Of a stretch of 64,000 nt of DNA, positions 26,209-36,064 are shown in pieces. The DNA is taken from the NCBI GenBank assembly GCA_016185015.1, contig JACPOI010000040.1:1-64000 (forward strand), read 5' to 3'. The translations under genes and the position numbers were made by a program. The DNA is from Burkholderiales bacterium (GTDB lineage: Bacteria; Pseudomonadota; Gammaproteobacteria; Burkholderiales; Burkholderiaceae_C). How positions within the stretch are numbered: the stretch's first letter is position 1; each line of letters begins with the position of its first letter. The notes beneath the pieces were generated by a model. It did no database searches. It had not been told where the DNA came from and saw only the letters and a program-made list of their open reading frames with translations.

Positions 26209-27495
26209 ATGAGCCTGTTCCAATGGACCGAGAAAAGCGCCGACGTGCTCCAGCAGGGCGGCGTGATCGCCCCCGACGAGCGCCTGCCCTGGCCGCAGAC
26301 CGCCGTGATGGGCGTGCAGCACGTCATCGCCATGTTCGGCGCCACCGTGCTGGCCCCCATCCTCATGGGCTTCGATCCCAACATCGCCATCCTGATGAGC
26401 GGCATCGGCACCCTGATCTTCTTCTTCATCACCGGCGGCAAGGTGCCCAGCTACCTGGGGTCGAGCTTCGCCTTCATCGGCGTGGTGATCGCCGCCACGG
26501 CCTATGCCGGCAAGGGGCCGAACGCCAACATCGGCCTGGCCCTGGGCGGCATCATCGCCTGCGGCGCGCTCTACACACTGATCGGCGTCATCGTGCAGGC
26601 CGTCGGCACCGGCTGGATCGAACGCTTCATGCCACCGGTGGTCACCGGCGCGGTGGTCGCGGTGATCGGCCTGAACCTGGCCGGCATCCCGGTCAAGAAC
26701 ATGGCCGCCGGCAACTTCGATGCCTGGATGCAGCTCGTCACCTTCGTCTGCGTGGGCCTGGTGGCCGTGCTCACGCGCGGCATGGTGCAGCGCCTGCTGA
26801 TCCTCGTGGGCCTGATCGCCGCCAGCATCATCTACGCGGTGCTCACCAACGGCCTGGGCCTGGGCAAGCCCATGGACCTGTCGGGTGTACTGAATGCCGC
26901 CTGGTTCGGCCTGCCCAACTTCGCCACGCCGGTGTTCGAAGCCAACGCCATGCTGCTGATCGCCCCGGTGGCCATCATCCTGGTGGCCGAGAACCTGGGC
27001 CACATCAAGGCCGTCACCGCCATGACCGGCAAGAACCTGGACCAATACATGGGCCGGGCATTCATCGGTGATGGCGTGGCCACCATGGTCAGCGGCGGCG
27101 CCGGCGGCACGGGCGTGACCACCTACGCCGAGAACATCGGCGTCATGGCCGCCACCAAGATCTACTCCACCGCCATCTTCTTCGTGGCCGCGCTGATCGC
27201 CGTGCTGCTGGGCTTCAGCCCCAAGTTCGGCGCCGTGATCCAGGCCATCCCCCTGCCCGTCATGGGCGGCGTCTCCATCGTGGTGTTCGGCCTGATTGCG
27301 GTGGCCGGCGCCAAGATCTGGGTCGACAACAAGGTGGACTTCAGCGACAACAAGAACCTGATCGTTGCTGCCGTCACCCTGGTGCTGGGCACGGGCGACT
27401 TCACGCTGCGCTTCGGCCAGTTCGCGCTGGGCGGCATCGGCACCGCCACCTTCGGCGCCATCCTGCTGTACGCGCTGCTCAACCGCAAGCGCTGA
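26209..27495 (+). CDS. uraA: Uracil permease, NCS2 family
   Basis: A proton-coupled uracil importer in the inner membrane. The 428 residues form about 14 hydrophobic segments. The NCS2 signature is present as [14 protein letters not shown], and the substrate-site helix carries [15 protein letters not shown]. An AGGAG ribosome site lies seven bases before the ATG. Divergence from upp supports uracil as substrate rather than xanthine. It ends at a clear terminator. Confidence 0.94.
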   Translation: MSLFQWTEKSADVLQQGGVIAPDERLPWPQTAVMGVQHVIAMFGATVLAPILMGFDPNIAILMSGIGTLIFFFITGGKVPSYLGSSFAFIGVVIAATAYAGKGPNANIGLALGGIIACGALYTLIGVIVQAVGTGWIERFMPPVVTGAVVAVIGLNLAGIPVKNMAAGNFDAWMQLVTFVCVGLVAVLTRGMVQRLLILVGLIAASIIYAVLTNGLGLGKPMDLSGVLNAAWFGLPNFATPVFEANAMLLIAPVAIILVAENLGHIKAVTAMTGKNLDQYMGRAFIGDGVATMVSGGAGGTGVTTYAENIGVMAATKIYSTAIFFVAALIAVLLGFSPKFGAVIQAIPLPVMGGVSIVVFGLIAVAGAKIWVDNKVDFSDNKNLIVAAVTLVLGTGDFTLRFGQFALGGIGTATFGAILLYALLNRKR

Positions 27496-27512
27496 GCGTC
27501 TCGCGCCCAAAC

Positions 27513-27546
27513 AAAACGCCCGCCGGTTTGACCCGGCGGGCGTTTT
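27513..27546. terminator. Intrinsic terminator after uraA
   Basis: A 14-bp perfect stem AAAACGCCCGCCGG with its complement and a six-base loop, flanked by A and T runs, so it is usable in both directions. It also ends the convergent adenosyltransferase gene. Confidence 0.92.
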
Positions 27547-27558
27547 TCATGGGTCAGG

Positions 27559-28116
27559 TCAGACGTACTTCAGCCGTTCACTCTTCCAGTACACATCGTC
27601 GCCACCGTTCATGCGGTTGAGCACCCGCGCCAGCACGAACATCAGGTCCGAGAGGCGGTTGAGGTACTGGCGCGGCGCCTCCTTGATGGCTTCCTCGTTG
27701 CCCAGGGCCACCACGGCACGCTCGGCACGGCGTGCCACCGTGCGGCAGACGTGGGCCAGTGCCGCCGCGCGCGTACCGGCCGGCAGGATGAACTCCTGCA
27801 GTCGCGGCAGCTGCTCGTTATGCTTGGCCAGCGCCTCGTCCAACGCCAGCACGGCCTCGCCTTTAAGCAGCTCGAAGCCGGGGATGGACAGCTCACCGCC
27901 CAGGTTGAAGAGCTGGTGCTGGATCTCCACCAGCAGTTCGCGCACGTCGGCGGGCATGTCTTCGCAGAGCAGCACGCCGATGTTCGAATTGAGTTCGTCC
28001 ACCTCGCCCATGGCGTGTACACGCAGGCTGTTCTTGGAGACGCGCTGGTTGTCCCCCAGGCCGGTGGTGCCGTTGTCGCCAGTGCGGGTGGCGATTTGTG
28101 TCAGGCGATTTCCCAT
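27559..28116 (-). CDS. Cob(I)alamin adenosyltransferase, PduO type
   Basis: Transfers the adenosyl group of ATP to cob(I)alamin to make coenzyme B12. The 185-residue protein has the N-terminal ATP loop TRTGDNGTTGLGDNQRV, the middle motif GEVDELNSNIG and the C-terminal RLSDLMFVLAR, all defining the PduO-type family. It stands alone, convergent with uraA and divergent from the D-lactate dehydrogenase-like gene. I looked for a cobalamin riboswitch in its leader and saw none. Confidence 0.93.
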   Translation of the reverse strand: MGNRLTQIATRTGDNGTTGLGDNQRVSKNSLRVHAMGEVDELNSNIGVLLCEDMPADVRELLVEIQHQLFNLGGELSIPGFELLKGEAVLALDEALAKHNEQLPRLQEFILPAGTRAAALAHVCRTVARRAERAVVALGNEEAIKEAPRQYLNRLSDLMFVLARVLNRMNGGDDVYWKSERLKYV

Positions 28117-28214
28117 GGTGGCAACCTTGCATCAGAATGTCAGGGTAAGCCGGGCTTGCCCCGGCATCACAATCGTCACATTATTCCCCAGACCCGCCCT
28201 GCGGAGACCCTGAC

Positions 28215-29642
28215 ATGAATGCACCCGCCCCCGCCCACCAGCTCCAGCCCGACGTCGCCCTGCGCGCCGTCCCGTCCGCGCTGATCGACGCCCTCAAGGC
28301 CCGCTTCGGCGAGCGCTGCTCCACCGCCCTGGTGGTGCGCGAACAACACGGCCGCGACGAATCCGCCTACACCAGCGTGCCCCCGCCCTCGGCCGTGGTC
28401 TTTGCCGAAAGCACGGCCGACGTGGCCGCCGCCGTGCAGCTGGCCAGCCAGCACGCGGTGCCCGTCATCCCCTTCGGCGTGGGCTCCTCGCTCGAAGGCC
28501 ATCTGCTGGCCATCCAGGGCGGCATCAGCATCGACGTCAGCCGCATGAACAAGATCCTGACCGTCAACGCCGAGGACCTGACCGTCACCGTGCAGCCCGG
28601 CGTGACGCGCAAGCAGCTCAACGAAGAGATCAAGAACACCGGCCTGTTCTTCCCCATCGACCCGGGCGCCGACGCCAGCCTGGGCGGCATGAGCGCCACG
28701 CGCGCTTCGGGCACCAATGCGGTGCGCTACGGCACCATGCGAGAAAACGTGCTGGCGCTGGAAGTGGTCACCGCCAGCGGCGACGTCATCCGCACCGGCA
28801 CGCGCGCCAAGAAAAGCAGCGCCGGCTACGACCTCACCCGCCTCATGGTGGGCAGCGAAGGCACGCTGGGTGTGATGACCGAGATCACCCTGCGCATCTA
28901 CCCGCTGCCCGAGGCCATCTCGGCTGCCATCTGCTCCTTCCCCAGCATCGAGGCCGCGGTGCGCAGCACCATCCAGATCATCCAGATGGGCATCCCGATC
29001 GCGCGCGTGGAGCTGATCGACGCGCACACCGTGCGCATGGTCAACGCCCATTCGAAGCTGAGCCTGCGCGAGGAACCGCTCCTGCTGATGGAGTTCCACG
29101 GCTCGCCCGCCAGCGTCAAGGAGCAGGCCGAGACCGTGCAGGAGATTGCCAGCGAGCACGGCGGCAATGCGTTCGAGTGGGCCGTCACGCCCGAGGAGCG
29201 CACCCGCCTGTGGACCGCGCGGCACAACGCCTACTTTGCCGCCATCCAGAGCAAGCCGGGCTGCCGCGCCATCTCCACCGACACCTGCGTGCCCATCAGC
29301 CGCCTGGCCGACTGCCTGCTGGACTCCGTGGCCGAGGCCGATGCCAGCGGCCTGCCTTATTTCCTGGTCGGCCACGTGGGTGACGGCAACTTCCACTTCG
29401 GCTACCTGATCGATCCGGCCAGCCCCGAGGAATACGCCACGGCCGAGCAACTCAACCACCAGCTGGTGCACCGCGCGCTCAAGCTGGGCGGCACCTGTAC
29501 CGGTGAACATGGCGTGGGCATGCACAAGATGGACTTCCTGCGCACCGAAGCCGGTGACGGCGCCATCGACATGATGCGCACCATCAAGCGCGCGCTCGAC
29601 CCCAAGAACATCATGAACCCCGGCAAGATCTTCACGCTCTAG
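28215..29642 (+). CDS. FAD-linked D-lactate/glycolate dehydrogenase family
   Basis: A 475-residue flavoprotein of the GlcD/Dld type that oxidises a 2-hydroxy acid and passes electrons on. The FAD-binding half has VIPFGVGSSLEGH and GADASLGGMSATRASGTNAV. The C-terminal cap has HVGDGNFH and GTCTGEHGVGM, with the His residues that hold metal and flavin in D-lactate dehydrogenases. No glcE or glcF genes follow, so D-lactate is a better guess than glycolate. Only 22 bp separate it from the downstream PAS-GGDEF-EAL gene. Confidence 0.88.
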   Translation: MNAPAPAHQLQPDVALRAVPSALIDALKARFGERCSTALVVREQHGRDESAYTSVPPPSAVVFAESTADVAAAVQLASQHAVPVIPFGVGSSLEGHLLAIQGGISIDVSRMNKILTVNAEDLTVTVQPGVTRKQLNEEIKNTGLFFPIDPGADASLGGMSATRASGTNAVRYGTMRENVLALEVVTASGDVIRTGTRAKKSSAGYDLTRLMVGSEGTLGVMTEITLRIYPLPEAISAAICSFPSIEAAVRSTIQIIQMGIPIARVELIDAHTVRMVNAHSKLSLREEPLLLMEFHGSPASVKEQAETVQEIASEHGGNAFEWAVTPEERTRLWTARHNAYFAAIQSKPGCRAISTDTCVPISRLADCLLDSVAEADASGLPYFLVGHVGDGNFHFGYLIDPASPEEYATAEQLNHQLVHRALKLGGTCTGEHGVGMHKMDFLRTEAGDGAIDMMRTIKRALDPKNIMNPGKIFTL

Positions 29643-29664
29643 GAAACGACAGGCCCCGCCCCCC

Positions 29665-32600
29665 ATGACCCGCCCGGCCCCGCCCCCGCCCGGCCCCCAG
29701 TTCGACACGCGCCGCGGCGTGCTGGGCGTGGTGCTGCTCTACGCCAGCTTTGCCACCCTGTGGATCCTGCTGTCCGACCGTGTCGTCGAGTGGCTGTTCC
29801 GGGACGCAGAGGCCATCATGCTGGCCAGCATCTTCAAGGGCTGGTTCTTCGTGGCCGTCACCTCCGCCCTGCTCTACTGGCTGCTGCGCATACGCCCGGT
29901 GCCGCTCACCGCCCAGCCCCGGCCCACCCGCATCCGGCGCGTGCCGCTGGCCCTGCTGGCCCTGCTGACGGCCACCATCGTCACGCTGGTGGTACTGACC
30001 GTCTGGTACGGCCTGCGCGAGGAAAAGGAAAAGGCCTACGCCCAGCTGCTGGCGATCTCTGAATCCAAGGCCCGCGAAATCTGGACCTGGCACAAGGAGC
30101 GGCTCAGCGACGCCTCGTGGGCCAACAAGGCGCCCTACCTGCGCAACCAGTGGCTGAGCTGGCGCACCGAGGGCAACGTGGCGGCCGGCCGCACGCTGCA
30201 GGCCTTCCTGAAAAGTTATGTCAGCGACGCCGCCTTCCCGCGCATGGAAATCGTCGATGCCCAGGGCCACAAGGTGCTCGACAGCAACGATCCAGACCTG
30301 CTGCCGGTCAACCCCGAATCGGCCCCCTTTGTCGACCCGACCCTGCACCTGGCCGTGCTGCGCGCGCTGACACTGGGCGAGCCCATGCGCGCCGGCCCCT
30401 GGCGCGATGCCACCGGCACGCTGCGCCTGGCCTTCGTGGGTCCGCTGGCCGGCGAAACCGCCCACCCCGCGGCGCTGGTGCTGCACATCGACCCGCCCGA
30501 ATACCTGCACCCCGCGCTGACCGATTGGCCGCTGCCGCAGAAAAGCGCCGAGGCCTTTCTCTTCCGCCAGGACAACGACCAGCTGCTGTTCCTCAGCGAA
30601 CTGCGCCACCGCAAAGATGCCGCGCTGCAGCTGCGCCTGCCAGTGACCGGCGGCGACCAGCTGAGCGCGCAGGTGCTGCGCAGCGATGTCGCGCCCGGCG
30701 TGCTGATCGAAGGCCTGGACTACCGCAACGTGCCGACCTACGGCGTGGCGCAGCGCATCGGCGACACCGAGTGGTGGCTGATGACCAAGCAGGACCGCGC
30801 CGAGCTGCTGCAGATCGCCCTGGTGCGCAGCGCCTGGATGGTGCTGGCCGGCGCCCTGGCCCTGCTGGCCGTGGGCGGCGCGCTCTACCTGCACAACGAG
30901 CGCCTGCGCCTGCAGGACTCGGCCCGCGAGATCGAGGAGCTGCGGCGCATCGAGCATTCGCTCAGCGAGAGCGAGGCCCAGTACCGGCTGCTGGCCGAGA
31001 ACAGCAGCGACGTGGTGTGGCTCTACGACCTGGTCAACCAGCGCTTTCTCTACGCCAGCCCCTCGATCGAAGACCTGCTGGGCTACACCGTGAGCGAGAC
31101 CCTCAAGCTCTCGATGCGCGATGTGGTCAGCCCCGAGATGTACCCCGTTACCGTGGCCCGCATCAAGGCCCGCGTGGACGCCTTCCTCGCTGGCGACGAA
31201 CACGCCCGTACACAGACCCTGGAGTCGGTCAATCTGCATCGGGACGGCCGCCACATTCCGGTGGAAGCCGTCAGCACCCTGCTGGCCGACGAGCGCGGCC
31301 AGATCACGCGCATGCTGGGCGTGTCGCGCGACATCTCCGAGCGCAAGAAATCACAGGCCCAGCTGCTCCAGCTTTCGCAGGCCATCGAACAGAGCCCCGC
31401 CGCCGTCATCATCACCGGGCTGGACGGCAACATCGAATACGTCAACCAGGCCTTCGTGGCGACCAGTGGCTACCAGCGGCATGAGGTGCTGGGCGAGAAC
31501 CCCCGCATGCTGCGCTCGGGGCGCACGCCACCCGAGGTCTACGCCTCCATGTGGTTCACGCTCAACGCCGGCCAGCCCTGGCACGGCGAGATGATCAACC
31601 GCCACAAGAGCGGGCGCGAGTACGTGCAGAGCATGAACCTGGCCCCGGTGCGCGACGCACAAGGCCAGGTCACCCACTACCTGGCCGTGCAGCTGGACGT
31701 GACGGCGCAGAAGGATGCGGAGGACAAGGCGCACCAGCTGGCCTGGTTCAACCCGCTCACCGGCCTGCCCAACCGCCACCGCCTGCTGCAGGACATCCAG
31801 GACGTGCTGGACGCCCATGGCCGCACCCACGAGCAGTGTGCCCTGCTGCTGCTCAACCTGGACCGCTTCCAGACCGTCAACGACGCGCTGGGCCACAGCG
31901 CCGGCGACCAGCTGCTGAAGAAAGTGGGCGAGCGCCTGGCCGACCTGCTGCACGTTGACGACCGGCTGGCCCACCTGAGCGCCGACGAATTCGCCATCCT
32001 GCTGCACGGCGGTGACACCGGCAGCGAAGGCACCAGCGCCCTGGCCCTGCGCCTGGCCCAGACCCTGCAGGAGCGGCTGGACCAGCCCTTCGAGCTGGAG
32101 AGCGCGGTGGCGCTCAAGATCAGCTGCTGCGTCGGCATCACCCTGCTTCCGCAAGGCCCGGGCGACAGCCCGGGCGATGTGCTGCGCCGCGCCGACACCG
32201 CCCTGCACCGCGCCAAGGACGGCGGTGCAGGCCAGGCCGCCTTCTTCGACGTGTCCATGGAGCAGCTCATCAGCCGCCGCTTCCTGATCGAGCGCGACCT
32301 GCGCCGCGGCCTGGCCGCCAACGAGCTGCGCCTGTACCTGCAACCGCAGGTCAATGCCCAGGGCCGCGTCGTCGGGGCCGAGGCGCTGGTGCGCTGGCTG
32401 CACCCCGAGCACGGCCTCATGGCCCCGGGCACCTTCATCCCCATCGCCGAGGAAAGCGAGCTCATCACCGAGCTGGGTCGCTGGGTGCTCAAGACCGTCT
32501 GCCGGCACCTGGGCGAGTTGCGCCGCGACGGCCTGCGCCTGCCGATCGCCGTCAACATCAGCCCGCGCCAGTTCCACCAGCCCGGTTTCGTGCACGTGGT

Positions 32601-33066
32601 GCAGGACACCCTGATGGCGCAGGGCGCCGCACCGGACGACCTGGTCATCGAGATCACCGAAAGCATCGTGATGGACCAGATGGACAGCGTGGTGCAGAAG
32701 ATGTCGCACCTGACCAGCCTGGGCGTGAAGTTCTCGCTGGACGACTTCGGCACCGGCTACTCGTCTCTCGCCTACCTCAAGCGCCTGCCCATCCACGAAC
32801 TCAAGATCGACCGCAGCTTCGTGCAGGACGCCCCCACCGACCCGAGCGACGCCGCCCTGGTGGAAGCCATCCTCTCGGTGGCACGCCACATGCGCCTGAA
32901 GGTGGTGGCCGAAGGGGTGGAAACCGTCGAGCAATCCGACTTCCTCAACGCACGCGGCCAGGTCATCCAGCAGGGTTATCTGCATGGCCGCCCGGCCCCG
33001 GCCGACGAGGTGCTGGCGCGCTGGCGCCAGAGCCAGCAGGCCGAAACGCAGCAACCCCCGGCATGA
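29665..33066 (+). CDS. Four-helix membrane PAS-PAS-GGDEF-EAL protein, cyclase site degenerate
   Basis: A 1133-residue c-di-GMP protein. Membrane helices lie near residues 18-37, 53-75, 92-115 and 388-410, with a periplasmic domain of about 270 residues between the third and fourth. Two PAS domains follow (about 430-690). The GGDEF domain is degenerate: the active-site motif reads SADEF and no RxxD I-site is visible, so cyclase activity is unlikely. The EAL domain is complete (EALVRW, NISPRQ, EITESIV, DDFGTGYSSL, KIDRSF, AEGVET). Net phosphodiesterase activity is inferred. It is co-transcribed with the D-lactate dehydrogenase-like gene. Confidence 0.9.
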   Translation: MTRPAPPPPGPQFDTRRGVLGVVLLYASFATLWILLSDRVVEWLFRDAEAIMLASIFKGWFFVAVTSALLYWLLRIRPVPLTAQPRPTRIRRVPLALLALLTATIVTLVVLTVWYGLREEKEKAYAQLLAISESKAREIWTWHKERLSDASWANKAPYLRNQWLSWRTEGNVAAGRTLQAFLKSYVSDAAFPRMEIVDAQGHKVLDSNDPDLLPVNPESAPFVDPTLHLAVLRALTLGEPMRAGPWRDATGTLRLAFVGPLAGETAHPAALVLHIDPPEYLHPALTDWPLPQKSAEAFLFRQDNDQLLFLSELRHRKDAALQLRLPVTGGDQLSAQVLRSDVAPGVLIEGLDYRNVPTYGVAQRIGDTEWWLMTKQDRAELLQIALVRSAWMVLAGALALLAVGGALYLHNERLRLQDSAREIEELRRIEHSLSESEAQYRLLAENSSDVVWLYDLVNQRFLYASPSIEDLLGYTVSETLKLSMRDVVSPEMYPVTVARIKARVDAFLAGDEHARTQTLESVNLHRDGRHIPVEAVSTLLADERGQITRMLGVSRDISERKKSQAQLLQLSQAIEQSPAAVIITGLDGNIEYVNQAFVATSGYQRHEVLGENPRMLRSGRTPPEVYASMWFTLNAGQPWHGEMINRHKSGREYVQSMNLAPVRDAQGQVTHYLAVQLDVTAQKDAEDKAHQLAWFNPLTGLPNRHRLLQDIQDVLDAHGRTHEQCALLLLNLDRFQTVNDALGHSAGDQLLKKVGERLADLLHVDDRLAHLSADEFAILLHGGDTGSEGTSALALRLAQTLQERLDQPFELESAVALKISCCVGITLLPQGPGDSPGDVLRRADTALHRAKDGGAGQAAFFDVSMEQLISRRFLIERDLRRGLAANELRLYLQPQVNAQGRVVGAEALVRWLHPEHGLMAPGTFIPIAEESELITELGRWVLKTVCRHLGELRRDGLRLPIAVNISPRQFHQPGFVHVVQDTLMAQGAAPDDLVIEITESIVMDQMDSVVQKMSHLTSLGVKFSLDDFGTGYSSLAYLKRLPIHELKIDRSFVQDAPTDPSDAALVEAILSVARHMRLKVVAEGVETVEQSDFLNARGQVIQQGYLHGRPAPADEVLARWRQSQQAETQQPPA

Positions 33067-33092
33067 AAAAAGCGGGCCGCGGCCCGCTTTTT
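33066..33092. terminator. Intrinsic terminator shared by the EAL and OmpA-like genes
   Basis: AGCGGGCCGCGGCCCGCT is perfectly symmetric, with A6 before and T5 after. It works for both converging genes. Confidence 0.92.
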
Positions 33093-33111
33093 ATCGAACG
33101 CCCCGAGGGAC

Positions 33112-33831
33112 TCAGCGCGTCACGGGCACGCGCGTTTCTTCCTTCACCGTGTAGCGCACTTCCACCCGACGGTTCTTGCCGCGGCCTTCGGCCGTGGTGT
33201 TGTCCGCCACCGGGTCGGCCGCCCCCTTGCCATCGGTCGTGATGCGGCTGGCCGCCACACCCTTGCCCACCAGGTAGGCCTTGACCGCATCGGCGCGGGC
33301 CTGCGACAGCTTCACGTTGGACTGGGCATTGCCCTGGCTGTCGGTGTAACCCGTGATGGTCAGGCCGGCTTCCGGGTACTGCTTGGCCGCGTTGACCACT
33401 TCATCCAGCTTGGGGCCGGCGCCCGGCAGCAGCTTGCTGGAGCCGGTGGCAAAGCTGGCACCTTCCAGGCGCACGGCCTTGTCGACAACTTGGGTGCGGA
33501 AGGTTGGGGCCGGGGCCACAACAGGTGCCGGGGCGGGGGCGGGCGCCACCAAGGGCGCAGGGGCCGGTGCAACCGCCACCGGAGCGGGGGCCGGTGCCGG
33601 CGCGGGAACGACCGCCTTGGCCGTCACGCCACCTTCGCACTCGGGGATGGCCAGTTCCGGCGTCCAGGAACCGGTGTGCCAGCACAAGCCGAAACCGCTG
33701 CGCACGACGAAACCGTTGCTATCGCTCCAGTAGCCGGGGTTGGCGCGCACGGCCTGCGCCTGCAGGGAGCCGCTGGCCCCGAGCAGGGCAATGGCGACGG
33801 CGATCAGGGTGGTCTGGTGACGTGTTTTCAT
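33112..33831 (-). CDS. OmpA-family outer-membrane/peptidoglycan-binding protein
   Basis: A 239-residue exported protein. A signal peptide (IAVAIALLGASGSLQAQA) is followed by a short domain with the Burkholderiales-type motif GLCWHTGSWTP. Next comes a Pro-Ala-Val linker of about 50 residues that would span the periplasm, then a C-terminal OmpA domain (GYTDSQGN, LSQARADAVKAYL, NRRVEVRY) that binds peptidoglycan. There is no full eight-strand barrel, so it probably tethers the outer membrane by its short N-terminal domain. Its own promoter is expected in the 133 bp upstream. Confidence 0.9.
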   Translation of the reverse strand: MKTRHQTTLIAVAIALLGASGSLQAQAVRANPGYWSDSNGFVVRSGFGLCWHTGSWTPELAIPECEGGVTAKAVVPAPAPAPAPVAVAPAPAPLVAPAPAPAPVVAPAPTFRTQVVDKAVRLEGASFATGSSKLLPGAGPKLDEVVNAAKQYPEAGLTITGYTDSQGNAQSNVKLSQARADAVKAYLVGKGVAASRITTDGKGAADPVADNTTAEGRGKNRRVEVRYTVKEETRVPVTR

Positions 33832-33964
33832 GAGGACTCCTTCGGGTTATGTCGCTCTTTACAAGCGACGATCTTTTCAGTCTAGTAAAGATCTGCGCGG
33901 CTGCATTGATACAAAGCAGGATTCGTGACGCGTGTCCCCAGATATTCTCAGAATGAAACAGCGC

Positions 33965-34378
33965 TCAGGGCACTTGCCTGTGCAGGCAAGCCCAGAGCGG
34001 CAATGGACCATAAATGCGGTAAGACCCCGCCGAGCCATCACCCACATAGAGATAAGACGTGCGGTCTCGCTCCTGCACATGCAAGCGATACGCCAGGCCG
34101 TCGCGGCGCTGGGTGTTGGGCGCGAACTCCACGGCATACAGCGCCTTGATGCCCAGTTGCGTGTCACCCGGTGTCAGCTCGGAAGCGCGCCGGCGCAGCT
34201 GGTCCATACACGGGTCCGTGAAGAAGGATTGCTGCAAGACCTGCATTTCCTTCTCGATCTGCGCCTGCGTGGCCGGCGGCGGTGGCGGCAGGCGGGTGCC
34301 GGGGCCGGCGCAGCCCACCAGCAGGGCCACCCATGCCAAGGCCGCCGGGGCGCATTTGCATCGTTGCGGTGTGGTCAC
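33965..34378 (-). CDS. Putative lipoprotein of unknown function
   Basis: A 137-residue protein whose leader ends in the lipobox LVGC, predicting a lipid-anchored envelope protein. A Pro-rich spacer (RLPPPPPATQ) and a coiled-coil-prone helix (QIEKEMQVLQQSFF) follow. The C-terminal beta-rich part contains two cysteines (DPCMDQ and WACLHR) that could pair. I do not recognise the family. It is divergent from another lipoprotein gene at 34601, and the 222 bp between them must hold both promoters. Confidence 0.72.
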   Translation of the reverse strand: MTTPQRCKCAPAALAWVALLVGCAGPGTRLPPPPPATQAQIEKEMQVLQQSFFTDPCMDQLRRRASELTPGDTQLGIKALYAVEFAPNTQRRDGLAYRLHVQERDRTSYLYVGDGSAGSYRIYGPLPLWACLHRQVP

Positions 34379-34600
34379 GAACTACCCCTTTGCGAGCAAA
34401 CAGTGGCTGCTTTATCGCGGAGGGCTGGCACCCTGTCAATGCTTCTTTCGGCCTGATACATCGCGCCCATCCGCATGCCCGTCATTCCGAGCTCATGGAT
34501 TTCCCGCAAAGACAGTGGCCGCTGCGCTGCTTATCATCGCGCTGCCGCTTGACGGCATCATTCAAAACCACAAAGCTGATACTTCAGAGAGGAACTCCCG

Positions 34601-35065
34601 ATGACCCCGATCCGCACCCTCGCCCTTGCCCTGGCCGCTACCACCATGGTGGGCTGTGCCTCCTTCAAGCCGGGCGACAAGACGGCCGAAGCCGAACTCA
34701 AGAAATTCGCCACCGTCCCGGGCAAATCCAGCCTCTACGTCTGCCGCGAGAAAGCTGCATTCGTCGCTGCGGGGGTCAGCTCCAACGTCTTGGTCAACAA
34801 GCAGGACGTCGGCACCGTCAAGCCCAACACTTTCGTGCACGCCATCGTCGAGCCAGGCAAGCACGAGGTGCAGCTGAAGAACGACGGCATGATGTCAGTA
34901 GCCACGCCCACCATTTCCATCGAGACCAAGCCCAACGAACTGGCCTTCCTGTGGGTGGGTGTGACCGGCGGCGGCTGGGGTGTTTACACCATCGACCATT
35001 TCCGCAACGCGACCGAAGGCATGGGCTGCGTGGCGGACGCAACCTACTCCGTCAAAGCCATGTAG
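34601..35065 (+). CDS. DUF2846-type lipoprotein
   Basis: A 154-residue lipoprotein with lipobox MVGC and the mature start ASFKPGDKTAEAEL. The body (SSLYVCREKAAFVAAGVSSN, then VNKQDVGTV, then HAIVEPGKHEVQL) matches the DUF2846 family, an outer-membrane-associated beta-sandwich of unknown role. A GAGAGG ribosome site precedes the ATG. It stands alone and ends at a terminator. Confidence 0.8.
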   Translation: MTPIRTLALALAATTMVGCASFKPGDKTAEAELKKFATVPGKSSLYVCREKAAFVAAGVSSNVLVNKQDVGTVKPNTFVHAIVEPGKHEVQLKNDGMMSVATPTISIETKPNELAFLWVGVTGGGWGVYTIDHFRNATEGMGCVADATYSVKAM

Positions 35066-35083
35066 GCTTTGCTGCCTCAGCGC

Positions 35084-35112
35084 AAAAGGGCGTCATGCGA
35101 CGCCCTTTTTTA
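35084..35112. terminator. Intrinsic terminator between convergent genes
   Basis: The stem AAAAGGGCGTC-ATGC-GACGCCCTTTT with a T-run. It serves the lipoprotein gene and the convergent exporter, whose stop codon lies inside it. Confidence 0.9.
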
Positions 35113-35940
35113 TTTGCGGATCACCAGCGCAATGCCGCCCAGGATGGCGGCCGAGGCCAGCAACAGGCGCAACGTGAGCGGCTCCCCCAGCCAGAGGATG
35201 CCGCCCACCGCGGCGATCACCGGCACGCTGAGCTGCAGCGTCGCCGCACTCGTGGCCTTGAGGTGCGGCAACGCCGTGTACCAGATGGCGTAGCCGATGC
35301 CCGAGGTGATGGCGCCGGAAGCGATGGCGTAGAGCGCGCCCGCCGTGTCCACCTGCGCGCTGTTGATGAACCCCAGGCTCATGACCAGCGCCACCGGCAC
35401 CGTTCGCACGAAGTTGCCCGCCGTCACGCGCAAGGCATCGCCCGCGCCCTTGCCGCGCAGGGAGTAGACAGCCCAGGCCAGGCCGGCGCTGATCATCAGC
35501 AGGGCTGCACCCAAAGGCGGCGCGGACAAGCCCGGCAACAGCAGGCCCACCAGCCCCGCGAGGGCCAGGGCCAGACCGAGCCATTGCAGCGCCTTGAAGC
35601 GCTCGCCCTTCACCAGCCCCCAGCCGATCATGCCGGTCTGCACCGAACCGAAGAGCAGCAGCGCGCCGGTACCGGCGGGCAGGCTGACGTAGGCAAAGGA
35701 GAAGGCCGCTGCGTAGGTGAACAGCGCGAGCGCCGAGGGCCAGCTGCCACGGCCGGCGGCGCCACGGCGCGTGAACTGCACCAGCAACCAGAGCGTGAGC
35801 GCGCCGGAGATCAGGCGGATGGTGGTGAAGCTGGCGGCGTCAATGGGGGTGTGCTGCAGGGCGGCGCGGCAGAGCAGGGAGTTGCCGGCGAAGGCGAGTA
35901 AGGCTAGAGCCGTAGGAATCAATACGCGTGTAGTCGACAT
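35110..35940 (-). CDS. EamA/DMT-family membrane transporter
   Basis: A 276-residue protein of about ten membrane helices in two EamA repeats (first half starts VLIPTALALLAFAGNSLLC; second half ends GGILWLGEPLTLRLLLASAA). It is only distantly like the other EamA gene at 10366. The substrate is unknown. It is the last ordinary gene before the A+T-rich protease gene. Confidence 0.88.
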   Translation of the reverse strand: MSTTRVLIPTALALLAFAGNSLLCRAALQHTPIDAASFTTIRLISGALTLWLLVQFTRRGAAGRGSWPSALALFTYAAAFSFAYVSLPAGTGALLLFGSVQTGMIGWGLVKGERFKALQWLGLALALAGLVGLLLPGLSAPPLGAALLMISAGLAWAVYSLRGKGAGDALRVTAGNFVRTVPVALVMSLGFINSAQVDTAGALYAIASGAITSGIGYAIWYTALPHLKATSAATLQLSVPVIAAVGGILWLGEPLTLRLLLASAAILGGIALVIRK

Positions 35941-36064
35941 GCATGCCCTTTGCTGTTGGCTTACTCGATTATTTCCACATTACGTTGAGGCCAGAATTGG
36001 CGAGCGGATAAAGCCATTGCGGTAGCGTAATCTCGCGATATAGACTTTCCAAGAGAGGTTTAGG

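Noticed and set aside
26158-27510. Long antisense open frame over uraA
   Set aside because: Asp/His/Gly-rich composition without motifs; uraA on the other strand has full family motifs and a ribosome site.
28117-28214. Possible cobalamin riboswitch before the adenosyltransferase
   Set aside because: No B12-box or long conserved core can be seen in the 98 bp between the divergent genes.
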